64,000 nt of DNA from VAZQ01 sp035693615 (GCA_035693615.1 DASSGH010000148.1:35279-99278); one strand, 5' to 3'. Positions 49,695 to 59,709 are shown, counted from the first letter of the stretch. Numbers and translations: made by a program. The notes: generated by a model from the letters alone, not told the origin.

Positions 49695-50861
49695 ATGAAG
49701 CGACTGGTCCTGCTCGCTGCCGCGGCGATGAGCCTGGGAGCCACGGGAGTTGAGGCGCAGGAAAAACTGAAGATCGGCATTATCGCTACCTTGTCCGGTC
49801 CGCCGGCCGTGCTCGGGCAACAGCTGCGCAACGGATTCAATCTCGCGGTCAAGACTCTCGACGGCAAGCTCGGCGGGCGCGAGGCCGAGATCATTGTCGC
49901 TGACGACGAGCTCAAGCCAGACCTCGCGGTGACCAAGGCCAAAGCCCTGGTGGAGCGCGACAAGGTCGAGTTCGTGGTCGGGCCGATTTTCTCCAACGTG
50001 CTCGCCGCCATCATGAAGCCGGTGACCGAGGGCGGCGCGATCTTGATCAGTCCCAACGCCGGTACCTCTAATTTCGCCGGCAAAGAATGCAACGCGAATT
50101 TCTTCGTCACCTCGTATCAAAACGATCAGGTATTCGCCGTCTCGGGCAAACACGCCCAGGATAGCGGGATCAAGAAGGTGTTTCTGATGGCGCCCAATTA
50201 CCAGGCGGGCAAGGACGCGCTCGCCGGGTTCAAGGCGTTCTTCAACGGCGAGATCGTTGACGAAGTCTACGTGCCGCTGAACCAGCTCGATTTCTCGGCC
50301 GAGCTCGCCAAGATCGCAGCGGCCAAGCCCGACGCCATTTACGTATTCCTGCCCGGCGGAATGGGAGTAAATTTCGTCAAGCAGTTCCGGCAAGCGGGCC
50401 TCGCCGCAACGACGACCTTCCTTTCCGCCTTCACGGTCGACGAATCGACCTTGCCCGCCCAGCAGGATGCGGCACTCGGGTTCTTTGGCGGCGCCAACTG
50501 GGCGCCCGATCTCGACAATCCGCAGAACAAAGCGTTTGTCGCGGCCTATGAGAAAGAGTTCGGCGCGGTGCCTGCGACCTACGCGTTCCAGGCCTACGAC
50601 GCCGCGCTCTTGATCGATAGCGCGGTGCGGCAGGTCAAGGGCAATGTCGCCGACCGGGAGGCGCTACGCACCGCCATGATCAAGGCGGATTTCAAATCGC
50701 TGCGCGGAAACTTCAAATTCAACACCAACCACTATCCGATCCAGGATTTCTATCTGGTCAAGGTCGCCAAGCGTCCCGACGGCAAATTCGAGACCCAGAT
50801 CGTCAAGAAGGTGTTCGAGAATTACGCCGATCCGCACGCGAAGGACTGCGCGATGAAGTAA
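49695..50861 (+). CDS. Branched-chain amino acid type ABC transporter substrate-binding protein
   Basis: A 388-residue periplasmic receptor. ATG 49695 follows GGGAGGTG; signal MKRLVLLAAAAMSLGATGVE is cleaved near VEAQ; the mature start KLKIGIIATLSGPPAVLGQQ is the family signature. Later VEFVVGPIFSNVLAAIMKPV and PDAIYVFLPGGMGVNFVKQF. Fold type I (LivJ-like), but many members bind aromatic acids or amides. It is the first gene of the five-gene transporter operon to 54388. Confidence 0.92.
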   Translation: MKRLVLLAAAAMSLGATGVEAQEKLKIGIIATLSGPPAVLGQQLRNGFNLAVKTLDGKLGGREAEIIVADDELKPDLAVTKAKALVERDKVEFVVGPIFSNVLAAIMKPVTEGGAILISPNAGTSNFAGKECNANFFVTSYQNDQVFAVSGKHAQDSGIKKVFLMAPNYQAGKDALAGFKAFFNGEIVDEVYVPLNQLDFSAELAKIAAAKPDAIYVFLPGGMGVNFVKQFRQAGLAATTTFLSAFTVDESTLPAQQDAALGFFGGANWAPDLDNPQNKAFVAAYEKEFGAVPATYAFQAYDAALLIDSAVRQVKGNVADREALRTAMIKADFKSLRGNFKFNTNHYPIQDFYLVKVAKRPDGKFETQIVKKVFENYADPHAKDCAMK

Positions 50862-51027
50862 AGCCCGGCCGTTACTCAACGCTGCGCATCGGCTCTGGGT
50901 TTCTCGCCAACCGAAGCGGGGTTGATCCGACTTCGGTCAGCTTAAGGCAGCTAACGCGGGCAGGCCCGAATTCGGATCCACCGGCGAGAGAGCACACCCG
51001 GACTGCGGCGCGGCTCGCGGATCACTC

Positions 51028-51951
51028 ATGTCCAGCTCCCTTCTCTTAATTCAAATCCTCAATGGTCTGCAGCTCGGCGTCCTCTTGTTTCTCATCGCGG
51101 CAGGGCTGACGCTGGTCTTCGGAGTGATGGATTTCATCAACCTCGCGCACGGCGTGCAATACATGCTGGGCGCCTATCTCGCGGTCGCCTTCTACTCGTT
51201 CACCGGCAGCTTTCTCCCCGCGCTCATGCTGGCGCTCGCCGCAACGCTCGCCTTCGGGCTTCTGCTGGAATTCGCGGTGTTCCGGCATCTCTACGACCGC
51301 GATCATCTCGATCACGTCATCGCCACCTTCGGCATCATCCTTTTCCTCAATCACGGGGTGAAGCTCGTGTGGGGCGCGGCGCCGCTCAGCCTGCCGATGC
51401 CCGAGCTGTTCTCCGGATCGGTGAAGCTCGCCGACGGCCTGCTCTATCCCGTGTGGCGGCTCGTGGTGATCGCCTCCGGGCTTCTCGTGGCCGCGCTGCT
51501 GTACGTCGTGGTGGCGCATACCCGGATCGGCATGCTGGTGCGCGCGGGCGCAAATAATGCCGCAATGGTGTCCGCGCTCGGCGTCAATATCCGACGCTTG
51601 TTCATGATCGTGTTCGGGTTCGGCGCGATGCTCGCGGGCTTTGCCGGCATCATGATCGCGCCGATCCTGTCGGTGGAGCCCGGAATGGGCGACACCGTTC
51701 TGATCCTGGCCTTCGTGGTCATCGTCATCGGCGGCATCGGCTCGATCCGCGGCGCCTTCGTGGCCGCCCTGCTCATCGGCCTCGTCGACACGCTCGGTCG
51801 CTCGTTCTCGGTCGACATCCTGCGCCTGGTGATGGGACCATCGCCGGCCCGCACCGTGGGGCCGGCGATCGCCTCGATGCTGATCTACCTGTTGATGGCG
51901 CTCGTGCTCTATATCCGGCCGACCGGGCTGTTCCCGGCGAAGGGGGGGTAA
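51028..51951 (+). CDS. ABC transporter permease, LivH type
   Basis: A 307-residue inner membrane permease with about eight helices, including AAGLTLVFGVMDFINLAHGV (the LivH hallmark) and VVIVIGGIGSIRGAFVAALL, the cytoplasmic EAA-like loop. It starts 166 bp after the receptor gene and ends one base before livM. Pairs with LivM to form the pore for the substrate delivered by the receptor at 49695. Confidence 0.93.
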   Translation: MSSSLLLIQILNGLQLGVLLFLIAAGLTLVFGVMDFINLAHGVQYMLGAYLAVAFYSFTGSFLPALMLALAATLAFGLLLEFAVFRHLYDRDHLDHVIATFGIILFLNHGVKLVWGAAPLSLPMPELFSGSVKLADGLLYPVWRLVVIASGLLVAALLYVVVAHTRIGMLVRAGANNAAMVSALGVNIRRLFMIVFGFGAMLAGFAGIMIAPILSVEPGMGDTVLILAFVVIVIGGIGSIRGAFVAALLIGLVDTLGRSFSVDILRLVMGPSPARTVGPAIASMLIYLLMALVLYIRPTGLFPAKGG

Positions 51952-51952
51952 G

Positions 51953-52942
51953 ATGCGTGCCTCGCTCGCCGCTTGCCTGCCCCGCCCGCGCCACGCTCTG
52001 CCGCCGGCAACGCTCCCGGCTGGCATCTTCTTGACACTCGCCCTCCTGCCGCTTGTGGCGTCGCTGGGCGGCGGCAGCTATCTCGTCAGCCTCGGATCAC
52101 GGGTGATGATTTTCGCGATCGCCGCGGTGTCGCTCGATGTTCTCGTCGGCTATGGCGCGTTGATCTCGTTCGGCCACGCCGCCTTCGTCGGGCTCGGCGC
52201 CTATGCCGTCGGCATCCTGTCCGTCTACGGCATCACCGATGCGCTCGTCTCGCTTCCCGCCGCGCTCGCCGTCTCCGCAGCATACGCGTTCTTCACCGGC
52301 CTGGTTTGCCTGCGCACCAAAGGCGTCTATTTCATCATGATCACGCTCGCCTTCGGACAAATGGCCTTCTTCACGGCAAGTTCGCTGGCGCCCTTCGGCG
52401 GCGACGACGGGCTAACCATCGCCGCGCGCAACACGGTTGCCGGGTTCGCGCTGTTGCGCAACGAGGGCGCGTTCTATTACCTCGTTCTGTTCTGTCTGCT
52501 GGTCACTTATCTCTTTTGCCGCGCGCTCGTCGGCTCGCGCTTCGGCCGTGTCGTGCGTGGCGCGAAGGAAAATCCCGTCCGCGTGGCGACGCTCGGCTTC
52601 GATGTCTACCGCTTCCAGCTCGCCACCTACGTGATCGCCGGCGCGCTGGCGGGGCTTGCGGGCTTCCTGCTCGCCAACGCCACGGAATTCGTCAGCCCGG
52701 CGTACATGTCCTGGCAGCGCTCGGGCGAGCTGATCGTCATGGTGCTGCTCGGCGGATTGGGCTCGCTTGATGGCGCGATCATCGGAGCTGCCGCTTACCT
52801 CCTGACGGAGGAGTGGCTCTCCGGCGTCACCGAGCACTGGAAGGTGATCTTCGGACCGGTGCTCGTGCTCATCGTTCTGTTCGCGCGCGGCGGTCTTCTC
52901 GGGCTGGCGAAGGCGCTCATGCGGAGGCTCGGCCGTGGCTGA
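51953..52942 (+). CDS. ABC transporter permease, LivM type
   Basis: A 329-residue permease, with GYGALISFGHAAFVGLGAYA, the LivM hallmark, and VMVLLGGLGSLDGAIIGAAA. About nine helices. Starts right behind livH (TAAGATG) and overlaps livG by eight bases. N-terminal 20 residues are unusually Pro/Ala-rich. Confidence 0.93.
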   Translation: MRASLAACLPRPRHALPPATLPAGIFLTLALLPLVASLGGGSYLVSLGSRVMIFAIAAVSLDVLVGYGALISFGHAAFVGLGAYAVGILSVYGITDALVSLPAALAVSAAYAFFTGLVCLRTKGVYFIMITLAFGQMAFFTASSLAPFGGDDGLTIAARNTVAGFALLRNEGAFYYLVLFCLLVTYLFCRALVGSRFGRVVRGAKENPVRVATLGFDVYRFQLATYVIAGALAGLAGFLLANATEFVSPAYMSWQRSGELIVMVLLGGLGSLDGAIIGAAAYLLTEEWLSGVTEHWKVIFGPVLVLIVLFARGGLLGLAKALMRRLGRG

Positions 52943-53687
52943 GCCGGCGGTGCGCCTGCAAAACCTTTGCAAGTCGTTCGGCGCGCTCATCGTCACCGAT
53001 GATTTGAGCCTCGACGTGATGCCGTGCGAGCTGCACGCCATCATCGGCCCAAATGGTGCCGGCAAGACGACGCTGATAAACCAGATTTCCGGACTGATGG
53101 CTCCGGACTCGGGAACAATCCACTTCGACGGGCGCGACGTAACGGGCCTGTCGGTGCACGCCCGCGCTGCGCTCGGCTTGGCACGGTCCTTCCAAGTGAG
53201 CTCGATCCTTCCGGGCTTCTCCGCGCTCGAGAACGTCGCGCTCGCGGTGCAATCGCGCGCCGGCTCGAGTTACCGCGTCCTCGGCCATGCCGGGGCGGAG
53301 CTCGGCTTGAACGAGCCAGCGCTCGCTGCGCTTGCCGACGTCGGTCTCGCCGAGCGCGCGCATATGCTCGCGGGTGAACTCGCGCACGGCGAGAAGCGCG
53401 CGCTCGAGCTCGCCATTGCGCTCGCGATGCAGCCCAAAGTCCTGCTGCTCGACGAACCTATGGCCGGCACCGGCCGCGAGGAGACCGCGCGGCTTGTCGC
53501 GCTTTTGCGCCGACTGAAGGGACGCTTTTCCATCGTGCTGGTCGAGCACGACATGACGGCGGTATTCGCGCTCGCTGACCGCATCTCGGTCCTGTTGTAC
53601 GGCCGCATCCTCGCGAGCGGTACACCTGCCACGGTGCGGGCCGATCCGCGGGTGGTTGCCGCCTATCTCGGCGACGAGATGGAGTGA
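52935..53687 (+). CDS. ABC transporter ATP-binding protein, LivG type
   Basis: A 250-residue ATPase from GTG 52935 with GGAGG eight bases upstream. Walker A GPNGAGKTTLINQISG, Q-loop in RSFQVSSILPGFSALENVAL, LAHGEKRALELAIALAMQPK as signature, Walker B VLLLDEPMAG, His switch VEHDM. Signature LAHGEK (LSGGQ-like) is typical for LivG. Energises the LivHM pore. Confidence 0.94.
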   Translation: MAEPAVRLQNLCKSFGALIVTDDLSLDVMPCELHAIIGPNGAGKTTLINQISGLMAPDSGTIHFDGRDVTGLSVHARAALGLARSFQVSSILPGFSALENVALAVQSRAGSSYRVLGHAGAELGLNEPALAALADVGLAERAHMLAGELAHGEKRALELAIALAMQPKVLLLDEPMAGTGREETARLVALLRRLKGRFSIVLVEHDMTAVFALADRISVLLYGRILASGTPATVRADPRVVAAYLGDEME

Positions 53688-53689
53688 GC

Positions 53690-54388
53690 ATGCTGAGCGT
53701 CGAGCATCTGCAGGCTGCCTACGGCCCGGCGCAAGTTCTGTTCGATATCAGCTTGCGCGTCGGAGCGGGCGAAGTCGTCACGCTGCTCGGCCGCAACGGA
53801 ATGGGCAAGACGACCACGATTCGGACGATCATGGGCCTGCTGCCGGCCTGCGGAGGAACCGCTGTCTTCGAGGGCCTATCGCTGATCGGGCTCCCGCCGT
53901 ACCGGATCGCGCAGGCGGGCCTCGGCCTCGTTCCCGAGGGTCGGCAGATCTTTGCGAGCCTGAGCGTCGAGGAGAATCTGATTGCAACCGCGGCGTCGCG
54001 CTTCGCGCGACCGCGATGGACACGGGAGCGCGTCTACGATTTCTTTCCGCCACTCGCGGAACGCCGCCGCCACATGGGCCATGAACTGTCCGGCGGCGAG
54101 CAGCAGATGCTGGCGATCGGTCGTGCGCTGATGACGAACCCGAAACTGCTGATCCTGGATGAAGCCACCGAAGGGCTGGCGCCGCTGCTGCGGCTCGAGA
54201 TCTGGCAATGCCTCTCGCGCTTGAAAGCCGAAGGCCAGGCTATTCTCGTCGTCGACAAACATCTCGGCGCGCTGCTCAAGCTCGCCGACACGCATGCGAT
54301 CATCGAGAAGGGACAGGTGGTGTGGACTGGCACATCGGCGGCATTGGCCGCGGAGCCGACCATCGCGCAACGTTATCTGCAGGTATGA
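53690..54388 (+). CDS. ABC transporter ATP-binding protein, LivF type
   Basis: A 232-residue ATPase, ATG 53690 (GTG 53684 would overlap the livG stop). Walker A GRNGMGKTTTIRTIMG, signature HELSGGEQQMLAIGRALMTN, Walker B LLILDEATEGLAP, LivF-type ending VWTGTSAALAAEPTIAQRYL. Last gene of the operon. Its 3' end overlaps the convergent dedA frame by 89 bp. Confidence 0.94.
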   Translation: MLSVEHLQAAYGPAQVLFDISLRVGAGEVVTLLGRNGMGKTTTIRTIMGLLPACGGTAVFEGLSLIGLPPYRIAQAGLGLVPEGRQIFASLSVEENLIATAASRFARPRWTRERVYDFFPPLAERRRHMGHELSGGEQQMLAIGRALMTNPKLLILDEATEGLAPLLRLEIWQCLSRLKAEGQAILVVDKHLGALLKLADTHAIIEKGQVVWTGTSAALAAEPTIAQRYLQV

Positions 54389-55004
54389 GTCCGGGCGAGT
54401 CGCTCGGCAGCAGTTCGGCCTTCGCCAACAGCCGCTTCTCGTATCGCAGCATGAGCGCCGGCGCGGCCACGACGATTAGCGCCGCGGCGAGCCCCAGGCA
54501 CACCGCCGCCGGTGAGGCCACGTCCGCGAATGCTTCGCCGAACGAATAGGATGCAAGGCCGTAGCATACGATCCACGCGGCGGCCGCGCTTGCGCTTGCG
54601 AAATAAAAATTCCGCTGCGCCATGGAATTGGTGCCGGCGAGCACGGCCGCCATGTTGCGCAGAAACGGCAGAAAGCGGGCGACGAAGACGAATCTGCCGC
54701 CGTATTGGACAAAGAGCCATTGCCCGATTCGGATGCGTCCTTCAGTCATTCCAAGACGCGTACCGTATCGCATCAACAGCTGATGCCCGAATCTCCGGCC
54801 GATCCAAAAGCCGACAATCTCGCCCACGATGGCGGCAACGATCGAGGCAGCGATGAGCGACCAAATATCGAGGCCGTGGGTTCGGGCGGCGAAAAATCCC
54901 GCCGCGATCAACGCCGCCTCGGCAGGCAACGGAATGCCCACGCTTTCGAGCGCGATGAACGCCGCGACAACCCAGATGCCGTAGTTGGATACGAACTCAG
55001 CCAT
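54300..55004 (-). CDS. DedA family membrane protein
   Basis: A 234-residue membrane protein MAEFVSNYGIWVVAAFIALE, with IPLPAEAALIAAGFFAARTH, FWIGRRFGHQLLMRYGTRLG, and the DedA motif GRFVFVARFLPFLRNMAAVL AGTNSM. DedA proteins are proton-dependent flippases or transporters needed for membrane homeostasis, in part for undecaprenyl phosphate. The last 30 residues lie antisense to livF, so the C-terminus may be a recent extension. Confidence 0.92.
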   Translation of the reverse strand: MAEFVSNYGIWVVAAFIALESVGIPLPAEAALIAAGFFAARTHGLDIWSLIAASIVAAIVGEIVGFWIGRRFGHQLLMRYGTRLGMTEGRIRIGQWLFVQYGGRFVFVARFLPFLRNMAAVLAGTNSMAQRNFYFASASAAAAWIVCYGLASYSFGEAFADVASPAAVCLGLAAALIVVAAPALMLRYEKRLLAKAELLPSDSPGLIPADNVARWSAPRPMPPMCQSTPPVPSR

Positions 55005-55326
55005 TTCGTATCTCCCCCGACCGGGGCCTTCCCCACGCCGATCCTACGATGCCTTCTCCCCACGCGCATCGGCGCTTGCGACGTTGAACCGACAGAAAGC
55101 GGCGAATTTCCGGCTGTGTGACCGACAGGCCACACGTCGGACGCGCGTCGGTACCGGAAAGTTAGCGTCCTGATGAATCCGCCCCACCCCCCGTTGCATA
55201 ACTCATCAAAGATGCGCGCATTCCGAGCGACTACAACGCGAGAACCGCCTTGCCGGCGCAAGCGGTGCGCCGATTTAGTCGAATTTTTTGTGCGATCCCG
55301 ATGCCCGACAATAGGTTGGTCGCGGG
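55005..55326. other. Intergenic region between dedA and hydrolase genes
   Basis: About 320 bp with the dedA promoter at its left end. Open frames through it lack protein-like sequence. No hairpin of terminator type and no RNA gene were recognised. Confidence 0.5.
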
Positions 55327-56121
55327 TCATTGCTCGCCGATGAACTGCCTTGCCGCCTCGACCGCCTGCGCCCCCACGTCGTTGTGTCCGACGCCGGCCA
55401 TCCGCACGAAGCGCTTGGGCGCGTTGATCAATCCGTAGAGCCGCTCCGCCAAGGCGATCGGGACGATGTCATCGCGATCGCCGTGCAAAATCAGCACCGG
55501 AGCCGCCACCTTGCCGATGCGCAAGTCGGAGCGGAACTGGTCCTTCATGAGAAACCGCACCGGCACGAACCAATATCTCTGCGCGCCGACATCGGCCGCG
55601 GAGGTAAATGGGGACTGCAGGATGAGGTAGCCGACCGGCATTTGCGCCGCCAGCGCGACCGCAACCCCGGAGCCGAGCGATTCGCCCCAGAGCACGATGC
55701 GCTCGGCCCCGTAACGCGCGGACGTGAACGCATAGGCCGCGAGCGCGTCGGCGATGAGGCCGGCTTCGCTCGGCGTGCCCGTCGAACCACCGTATCCGCG
55801 GTAGCTCAGCGCCACGAGTCCGTTGCCGTCCTCGGTTAGGGCGCGGAAACGATCAACGCGGTTGCGCAGCGAGCCGCCATTGCCGTGGAAATACAGCGCC
55901 ACCGGCTTGTTCCCGCGCGGTGGCACATGCCAGACGATAACGCGCTCCCCATCCGCGGTGTCGAGCACCACCTCTTCCGCCTGCGGCAACCCTGCCGCTG
56001 CCGGCGCGGTGCGAAAGCGCTCGGGAAAATATTGCATCGCGCGCTGCGTGACGTAGAGCAGCGCGAGGACGGCGGCGTAGCCGACGAGTGCGTACACGAA
56101 GAGCCACTTCAAATTGCTCAT
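55327..56121 (-). CDS. Alpha/beta hydrolase (BEM46-like)
   Basis: A 264-residue membrane-anchored hydrolase from ATG 56121: helix MSNLKWLFVYALVGYAAVLA, then VALYFHGNGGSLRNRVDRFR (oxyanion), nucleophile elbow LWGESLGSGVAVAL with Ser, Asp in LHGDRDDIVP and His in GVGHNDVGA. ABHD/BEM46-type serine hydrolases of unknown substrate. Divergent from the MFS gene. Confidence 0.92.
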   Translation of the reverse strand: MSNLKWLFVYALVGYAAVLALLYVTQRAMQYFPERFRTAPAAAGLPQAEEVVLDTADGERVIVWHVPPRGNKPVALYFHGNGGSLRNRVDRFRALTEDGNGLVALSYRGYGGSTGTPSEAGLIADALAAYAFTSARYGAERIVLWGESLGSGVAVALAAQMPVGYLILQSPFTSAADVGAQRYWFVPVRFLMKDQFRSDLRIGKVAAPVLILHGDRDDIVPIALAERLYGLINAPKRFVRMAGVGHNDVGAQAVEAARQFIGEQ

Positions 56122-56193
56122 TCTCCCTTCATAGCACGACGGCTTTACAGGCAATTGTCAAAGCTTACAGTCCGGACCCTACCAGGTTGGGGA

Positions 56194-57483
56194 ATGCAGA
56201 TGGATTCGTCGCAGCCACGCCGGGTGATCGCCGCGGGCATGATCGGCAATGTGCTCGAATGGTACGACTTTGCCGTGTACGGTTATTTTGCCACCGCCAT
56301 CGGCCGCCATTTCTTTCCGCACGAGGATGCGGTCGCCCAGCTTCTTTCGGCCTTCGGCGTGTTCGCGATCGGTTACGTGATGCGACCGGTCGGCGGCGCC
56401 GTGGTCGGCCATATTGGCGACCGGTTCGGACGGCGCGCGGCCCTCACCTTTTCGGTCGCCGCCATGGCGATCCCGACCTTTCTGATCGGACTTCTGCCGG
56501 GATATGCGACGCTCGGCCTCGCCGCCCCGATCGCGCTCACGCTGTTGCGCATGGTGCAGGGGCTTTCGGTCGGCGGCGAATATACGAGCTCGATGGTGTT
56601 CCTGGTGGAGCACGCCCCGGATGGCCGCCGCGGCGTGATGGGCGCGCTGGCGGCGGGCGGCGCCGGCGGTGGCACCCTGCTCGGCTCGGCGGTCGGCGCG
56701 GGCTTTGCGGCCTCGATGTCGGATGCCGCACTCGCCGCCTGGGGCTGGCGCATTCCGTTTTTGCTCGGCTTGGTGGTGGGGATCGCCGGCTACTTGCTGC
56801 GCCGTCATGTCCTGGAGACGGCTCCCCCGCAGCGGCGCAAACGCGCCCCGATGCTGGAGACGCTCAGCGATCACTGGCGCATCGTGCTCGGTTTCGCGGG
56901 TCTCTCGATGTTCAACGCGGTCGGCTTCTACGTCGGTTTCGTCTACCTCGTGAGCTGGCTGCAGACGGCCGACGGCATCGCACCCGCGCGTGCGCTCGAG
57001 ATCAATTCTTTCAGCATGGCGGTGCTGTTGCCGGTTGTAATCGCGACCGGCTTTTTGACCGATCGCGTCGGCCGAAAGCCCATTCTGCTGCTCGCCTGCA
57101 TTCTCGGCTTCGTCGGCGCGGTGCCGATATTTTTGCTATTGAATCAGCCCTCGGCGCTATCGGCACAGCTTGGACAGCTCGGCCTCGTGGCGATGATCGG
57201 GCTCTATGGCGGCACGCTGCCCGTCATCATGGTGGAAGCGGCGCCGCTGCCGGTGCGCTGCACGGCGGTGGCGCTCGGCTACAACATCACGTTCGGTATC
57301 ATCGGCGGCTTTACGCCGCTCGTCGCCACTTGGCTGGTCGATCGCACCGGCGACGAGATCGCGCCGGCGTTCCTGATCATGGCGGCGGCCGCGGTCACCT
57401 TCCTGACCGTATTGCGATTTCGCGAAACGTATCGCAGCCCGTTCATCACTGCGAGTTCGGCCGCGACGGCGGCCTACGCGTGA
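56194..57483 (+). CDS. MFS transporter, metabolite:H+ symporter (MHS) type
   Basis: A 429-residue transporter with about 12 helices. ATG 56194 (or 56200) begins MQMDSSQPRRVIAAGMIGNV followed by LEWYDFAVYGYFATAIG, the ProP/MHS start. GDRFGRRAAL is the first A-motif, SVGGEYTSSMVFLVEHAPDG the second hallmark, DRVGRKPILL the A-like motif of the second half. Imports a carboxylate or osmolyte with protons; exact substrate open. Confidence 0.93.
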   Translation: MQMDSSQPRRVIAAGMIGNVLEWYDFAVYGYFATAIGRHFFPHEDAVAQLLSAFGVFAIGYVMRPVGGAVVGHIGDRFGRRAALTFSVAAMAIPTFLIGLLPGYATLGLAAPIALTLLRMVQGLSVGGEYTSSMVFLVEHAPDGRRGVMGALAAGGAGGGTLLGSAVGAGFAASMSDAALAAWGWRIPFLLGLVVGIAGYLLRRHVLETAPPQRRKRAPMLETLSDHWRIVLGFAGLSMFNAVGFYVGFVYLVSWLQTADGIAPARALEINSFSMAVLLPVVIATGFLTDRVGRKPILLLACILGFVGAVPIFLLLNQPSALSAQLGQLGLVAMIGLYGGTLPVIMVEAAPLPVRCTAVALGYNITFGIIGGFTPLVATWLVDRTGDEIAPAFLIMAAAAVTFLTVLRFRETYRSPFITASSAATAAYA

Positions 57484-57505
57484 GCGCGAGCGCGCCTTGC
57501 AGCCC

Positions 57506-58624
57506 TCAAAGCCGCAGCGCCGCCTGCGCCGGCGTAAACTTCAGCTTCAGCGCCTCAGCCACCGCGCGATGGGTGATCCTCCCCTCGCACACGTTGAGGC
57601 CGTTGCACAGATGTTCGTCCTCGCCCAGCGCCCGACGATAGCCCTTGTCGGCGAGCGCAAGCACGAATGGCAGCGTCACGTTGTTGAGGGCGAAAGTCGA
57701 CGTGCGGGCGACCGCGCCCGGCATGTTGGTGACGCAATAATGCACGACGTCGTAGAGCACGTAGGTCGGCGATGAGTGCGTCGTCGGGCGCGAAGTCTCG
57801 GAGCATCCGCCCTGGTCGATGGCGATGTCGACGATGACCGAGCCAGGTTTCATGGCCTTGACCGTCTCGGCGGTGATCAACTTCGGCGCGGCGGCGCCCG
57901 GTATGAGAACCGAGGCGATCACGAGATCGGCCCGGCGACAAAGCGTCTCGATGGCATCGCTGGTGGAAAATACCGTGCGCACCCGGGCGCCGAGTTGGGT
58001 GGCTACGCGGCGCAGCGCCTCGGGATTGCGGTCGATGACGCTCACCGTCGCCCCCATTCCGGCGCTGATCACGGCGGCGTGCGTGCCGGCGACTCCGCCG
58101 CCCAGGATCGCGACGTCCGCCGGCGGGACGCCGGGAACGCCGCCGAGCAGCACGCCGCGGCCGCCGTTTTCCTTCTCCAGGCAGCGAGCGCCGACATGCG
58201 GCGCCATGCGGCCGGCGACCTCGGACATCGGCGTCAGCAGCGGCAAGGTGCCATGGGCAGACGTGACCGTCTCATAGGCGATGGCGATGACGCCCGAGGC
58301 CATCAGATCCGTGGTCTGCTCGGGATCGGCCGCAAGGTGCAGATACGTGAAAAGGACCTGCCCGGCTCTGAGCTTCTTGCGCTCGGGCGCGAGCGGCTCC
58401 TTGACCTTCACGATGAGTTCGCCGCGGGCATAGATCTGATCGGCATCGGGCACGATTTCGGCCCCGACGGAGCGGTAGTTGTCATCGCTGAGGCCGGCTC
58501 CCAATCCGGCGCTCGTCTCAACGAGCACGCGATGGCCATTCCTGGTCAGCTCACGCACCGCCGAGGGCACCAGACCGACGCGGTATTCGCTGTCCTTGAT
58601 TTCCTTCGGCACGCCGACGAGCAT
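57506..58624 (-). CDS. ald: Alanine dehydrogenase
   Basis: A 372-residue enzyme, ATG 58624: MLVGVPKEIKDSEYRVGLVP, Lys in IVKVKEPLAPE, His in HLAADPEQ, NAD-binding VAILGGGVAGTHAAVISAGM, and IASVLIPGAAAPKLIT, VIVDIAIDQGGCSETSRPTT. It interconverts alanine and pyruvate with NAD+ and ammonium. The frame is open for 50 codons upstream, but conserved length starts at 58624. Related in fold to the transhydrogenase alpha subunit at 62013. Confidence 0.96.
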   Translation of the reverse strand: MLVGVPKEIKDSEYRVGLVPSAVRELTRNGHRVLVETSAGLGAGLSDDNYRSVGAEIVPDADQIYARGELIVKVKEPLAPERKKLRAGQVLFTYLHLAADPEQTTDLMASGVIAIAYETVTSAHGTLPLLTPMSEVAGRMAPHVGARCLEKENGGRGVLLGGVPGVPPADVAILGGGVAGTHAAVISAGMGATVSVIDRNPEALRRVATQLGARVRTVFSTSDAIETLCRRADLVIASVLIPGAAAPKLITAETVKAMKPGSVIVDIAIDQGGCSETSRPTTHSSPTYVLYDVVHYCVTNMPGAVARTSTFALNNVTLPFVLALADKGYRRALGEDEHLCNGLNVCEGRITHRAVAEALKLKFTPAQAALRL

Positions 58625-58797
58625 TTTCCGATTCCGAATGTCATCCGCCGTGGCGCTCCGGAAGCCGGAGTCCGGCGTGCAAATTCTACGTCGCGCGTGG
58701 CCTTGATTCCACCACCGACCATTTCGGCGCTGCTTGATTTCCGTCATCGGGTCGCGTTCCCTAACGCCCGACGGATCGGTCAAGCGAGGAGCGCGAC

Positions 58798-59709
58798 GTG
58801 AGCGATGATCCCTACGCTGTCCTGGGCGTGAAACGGGAAGCGACGCAGGACGAGATCCGCAAGGCCTACCGCCAGTTGGCGAAAAAGCTGCACCCGGACC
58901 TCAATCCCGGCGACAAAGCCGCAGAGGAAAAGTTCAAGCAGGTCTCCGCCGCCTACGATGTCTTGGGAGATGCGGAGAAGCGCGCGCGCTTCGATCGCGG
59001 CGAAATCGACGCCTCCGGTCAGGAGCGGCCGCGCGAACGTTACTATCGCGACTTTCACGGTACCGACGCCGAGCCGCACGTTTACAGCAGCCACGGGGGC
59101 TTCGCCGACTACATGGAGTCGGAGGACATTCTCAGAGACATGTTCGGCCGCGGCGGCGAGGGGCGGATTCGACTGCGCGGGCAGGATGCGCTTTATCGGC
59201 TTGCGGTGGAATTTCTCGAAGCGCTGAACGGCGCGACCAAGCGCATCACTCTGCCCGATGGCGGCACGCTCGACGTCGTCATTCCCCCCGGCACCCGGGA
59301 GAAACAGGTTTTGCGGCTGCGCGGAAAGGGCGGCGCGGGACTCGGCGGCGGCCCGCCCGGCGATGCACTGGTGGAGATCGATGTCGAGCCACACAGGTTC
59401 TTCACCCGCAAGGGCGACGACATCCATCTCGAATTGCCGATCAGCCTGCCGGAAGCGGTGCTCGGAGCCAAGCTCGATGTTCCGACCCCGACCGGCCCGG
59501 TGCGCATGACCGTGCCCAAAGGCGCAAACACCGGCACGGTGCTACGATTGCGGGGCAAAGGCGCGCCGCGCAGCGACAAAACTCAGGGCGACGAATACGT
59601 GACGCTCAAGATCGTGTTGCCGCAGCAACTCGATCCGGAGCTCGAGGAATTCGCGCGCCGCTGGCAAGCGGGGCAAAGCCAAGATCCGCGCGGACATCTG
59701 GAGGCTTGA
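58798..59709 (+). CDS. cbpA: DnaJ-type co-chaperone (CbpA-like)
   Basis: A 303-residue protein from GTG 58798. J domain (1-70) with YRQLAKKLHPDLNPGDKAAE and the HPD motif, short linker, then two beta C-terminal domains (about 130-215 and 220-295, LDVVIPPGTREKQVLRLRGK, GAKLDVPTPTGPVRMTVPKG). No zinc fingers, as in CbpA. Stimulates DnaK. The CbpM-like gene starts at the next base. Confidence 0.93.
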   Translation: MSDDPYAVLGVKREATQDEIRKAYRQLAKKLHPDLNPGDKAAEEKFKQVSAAYDVLGDAEKRARFDRGEIDASGQERPRERYYRDFHGTDAEPHVYSSHGGFADYMESEDILRDMFGRGGEGRIRLRGQDALYRLAVEFLEALNGATKRITLPDGGTLDVVIPPGTREKQVLRLRGKGGAGLGGGPPGDALVEIDVEPHRFFTRKGDDIHLELPISLPEAVLGAKLDVPTPTGPVRMTVPKGANTGTVLRLRGKGAPRSDKTQGDEYVTLKIVLPQQLDPELEEFARRWQAGQSQDPRGHLEA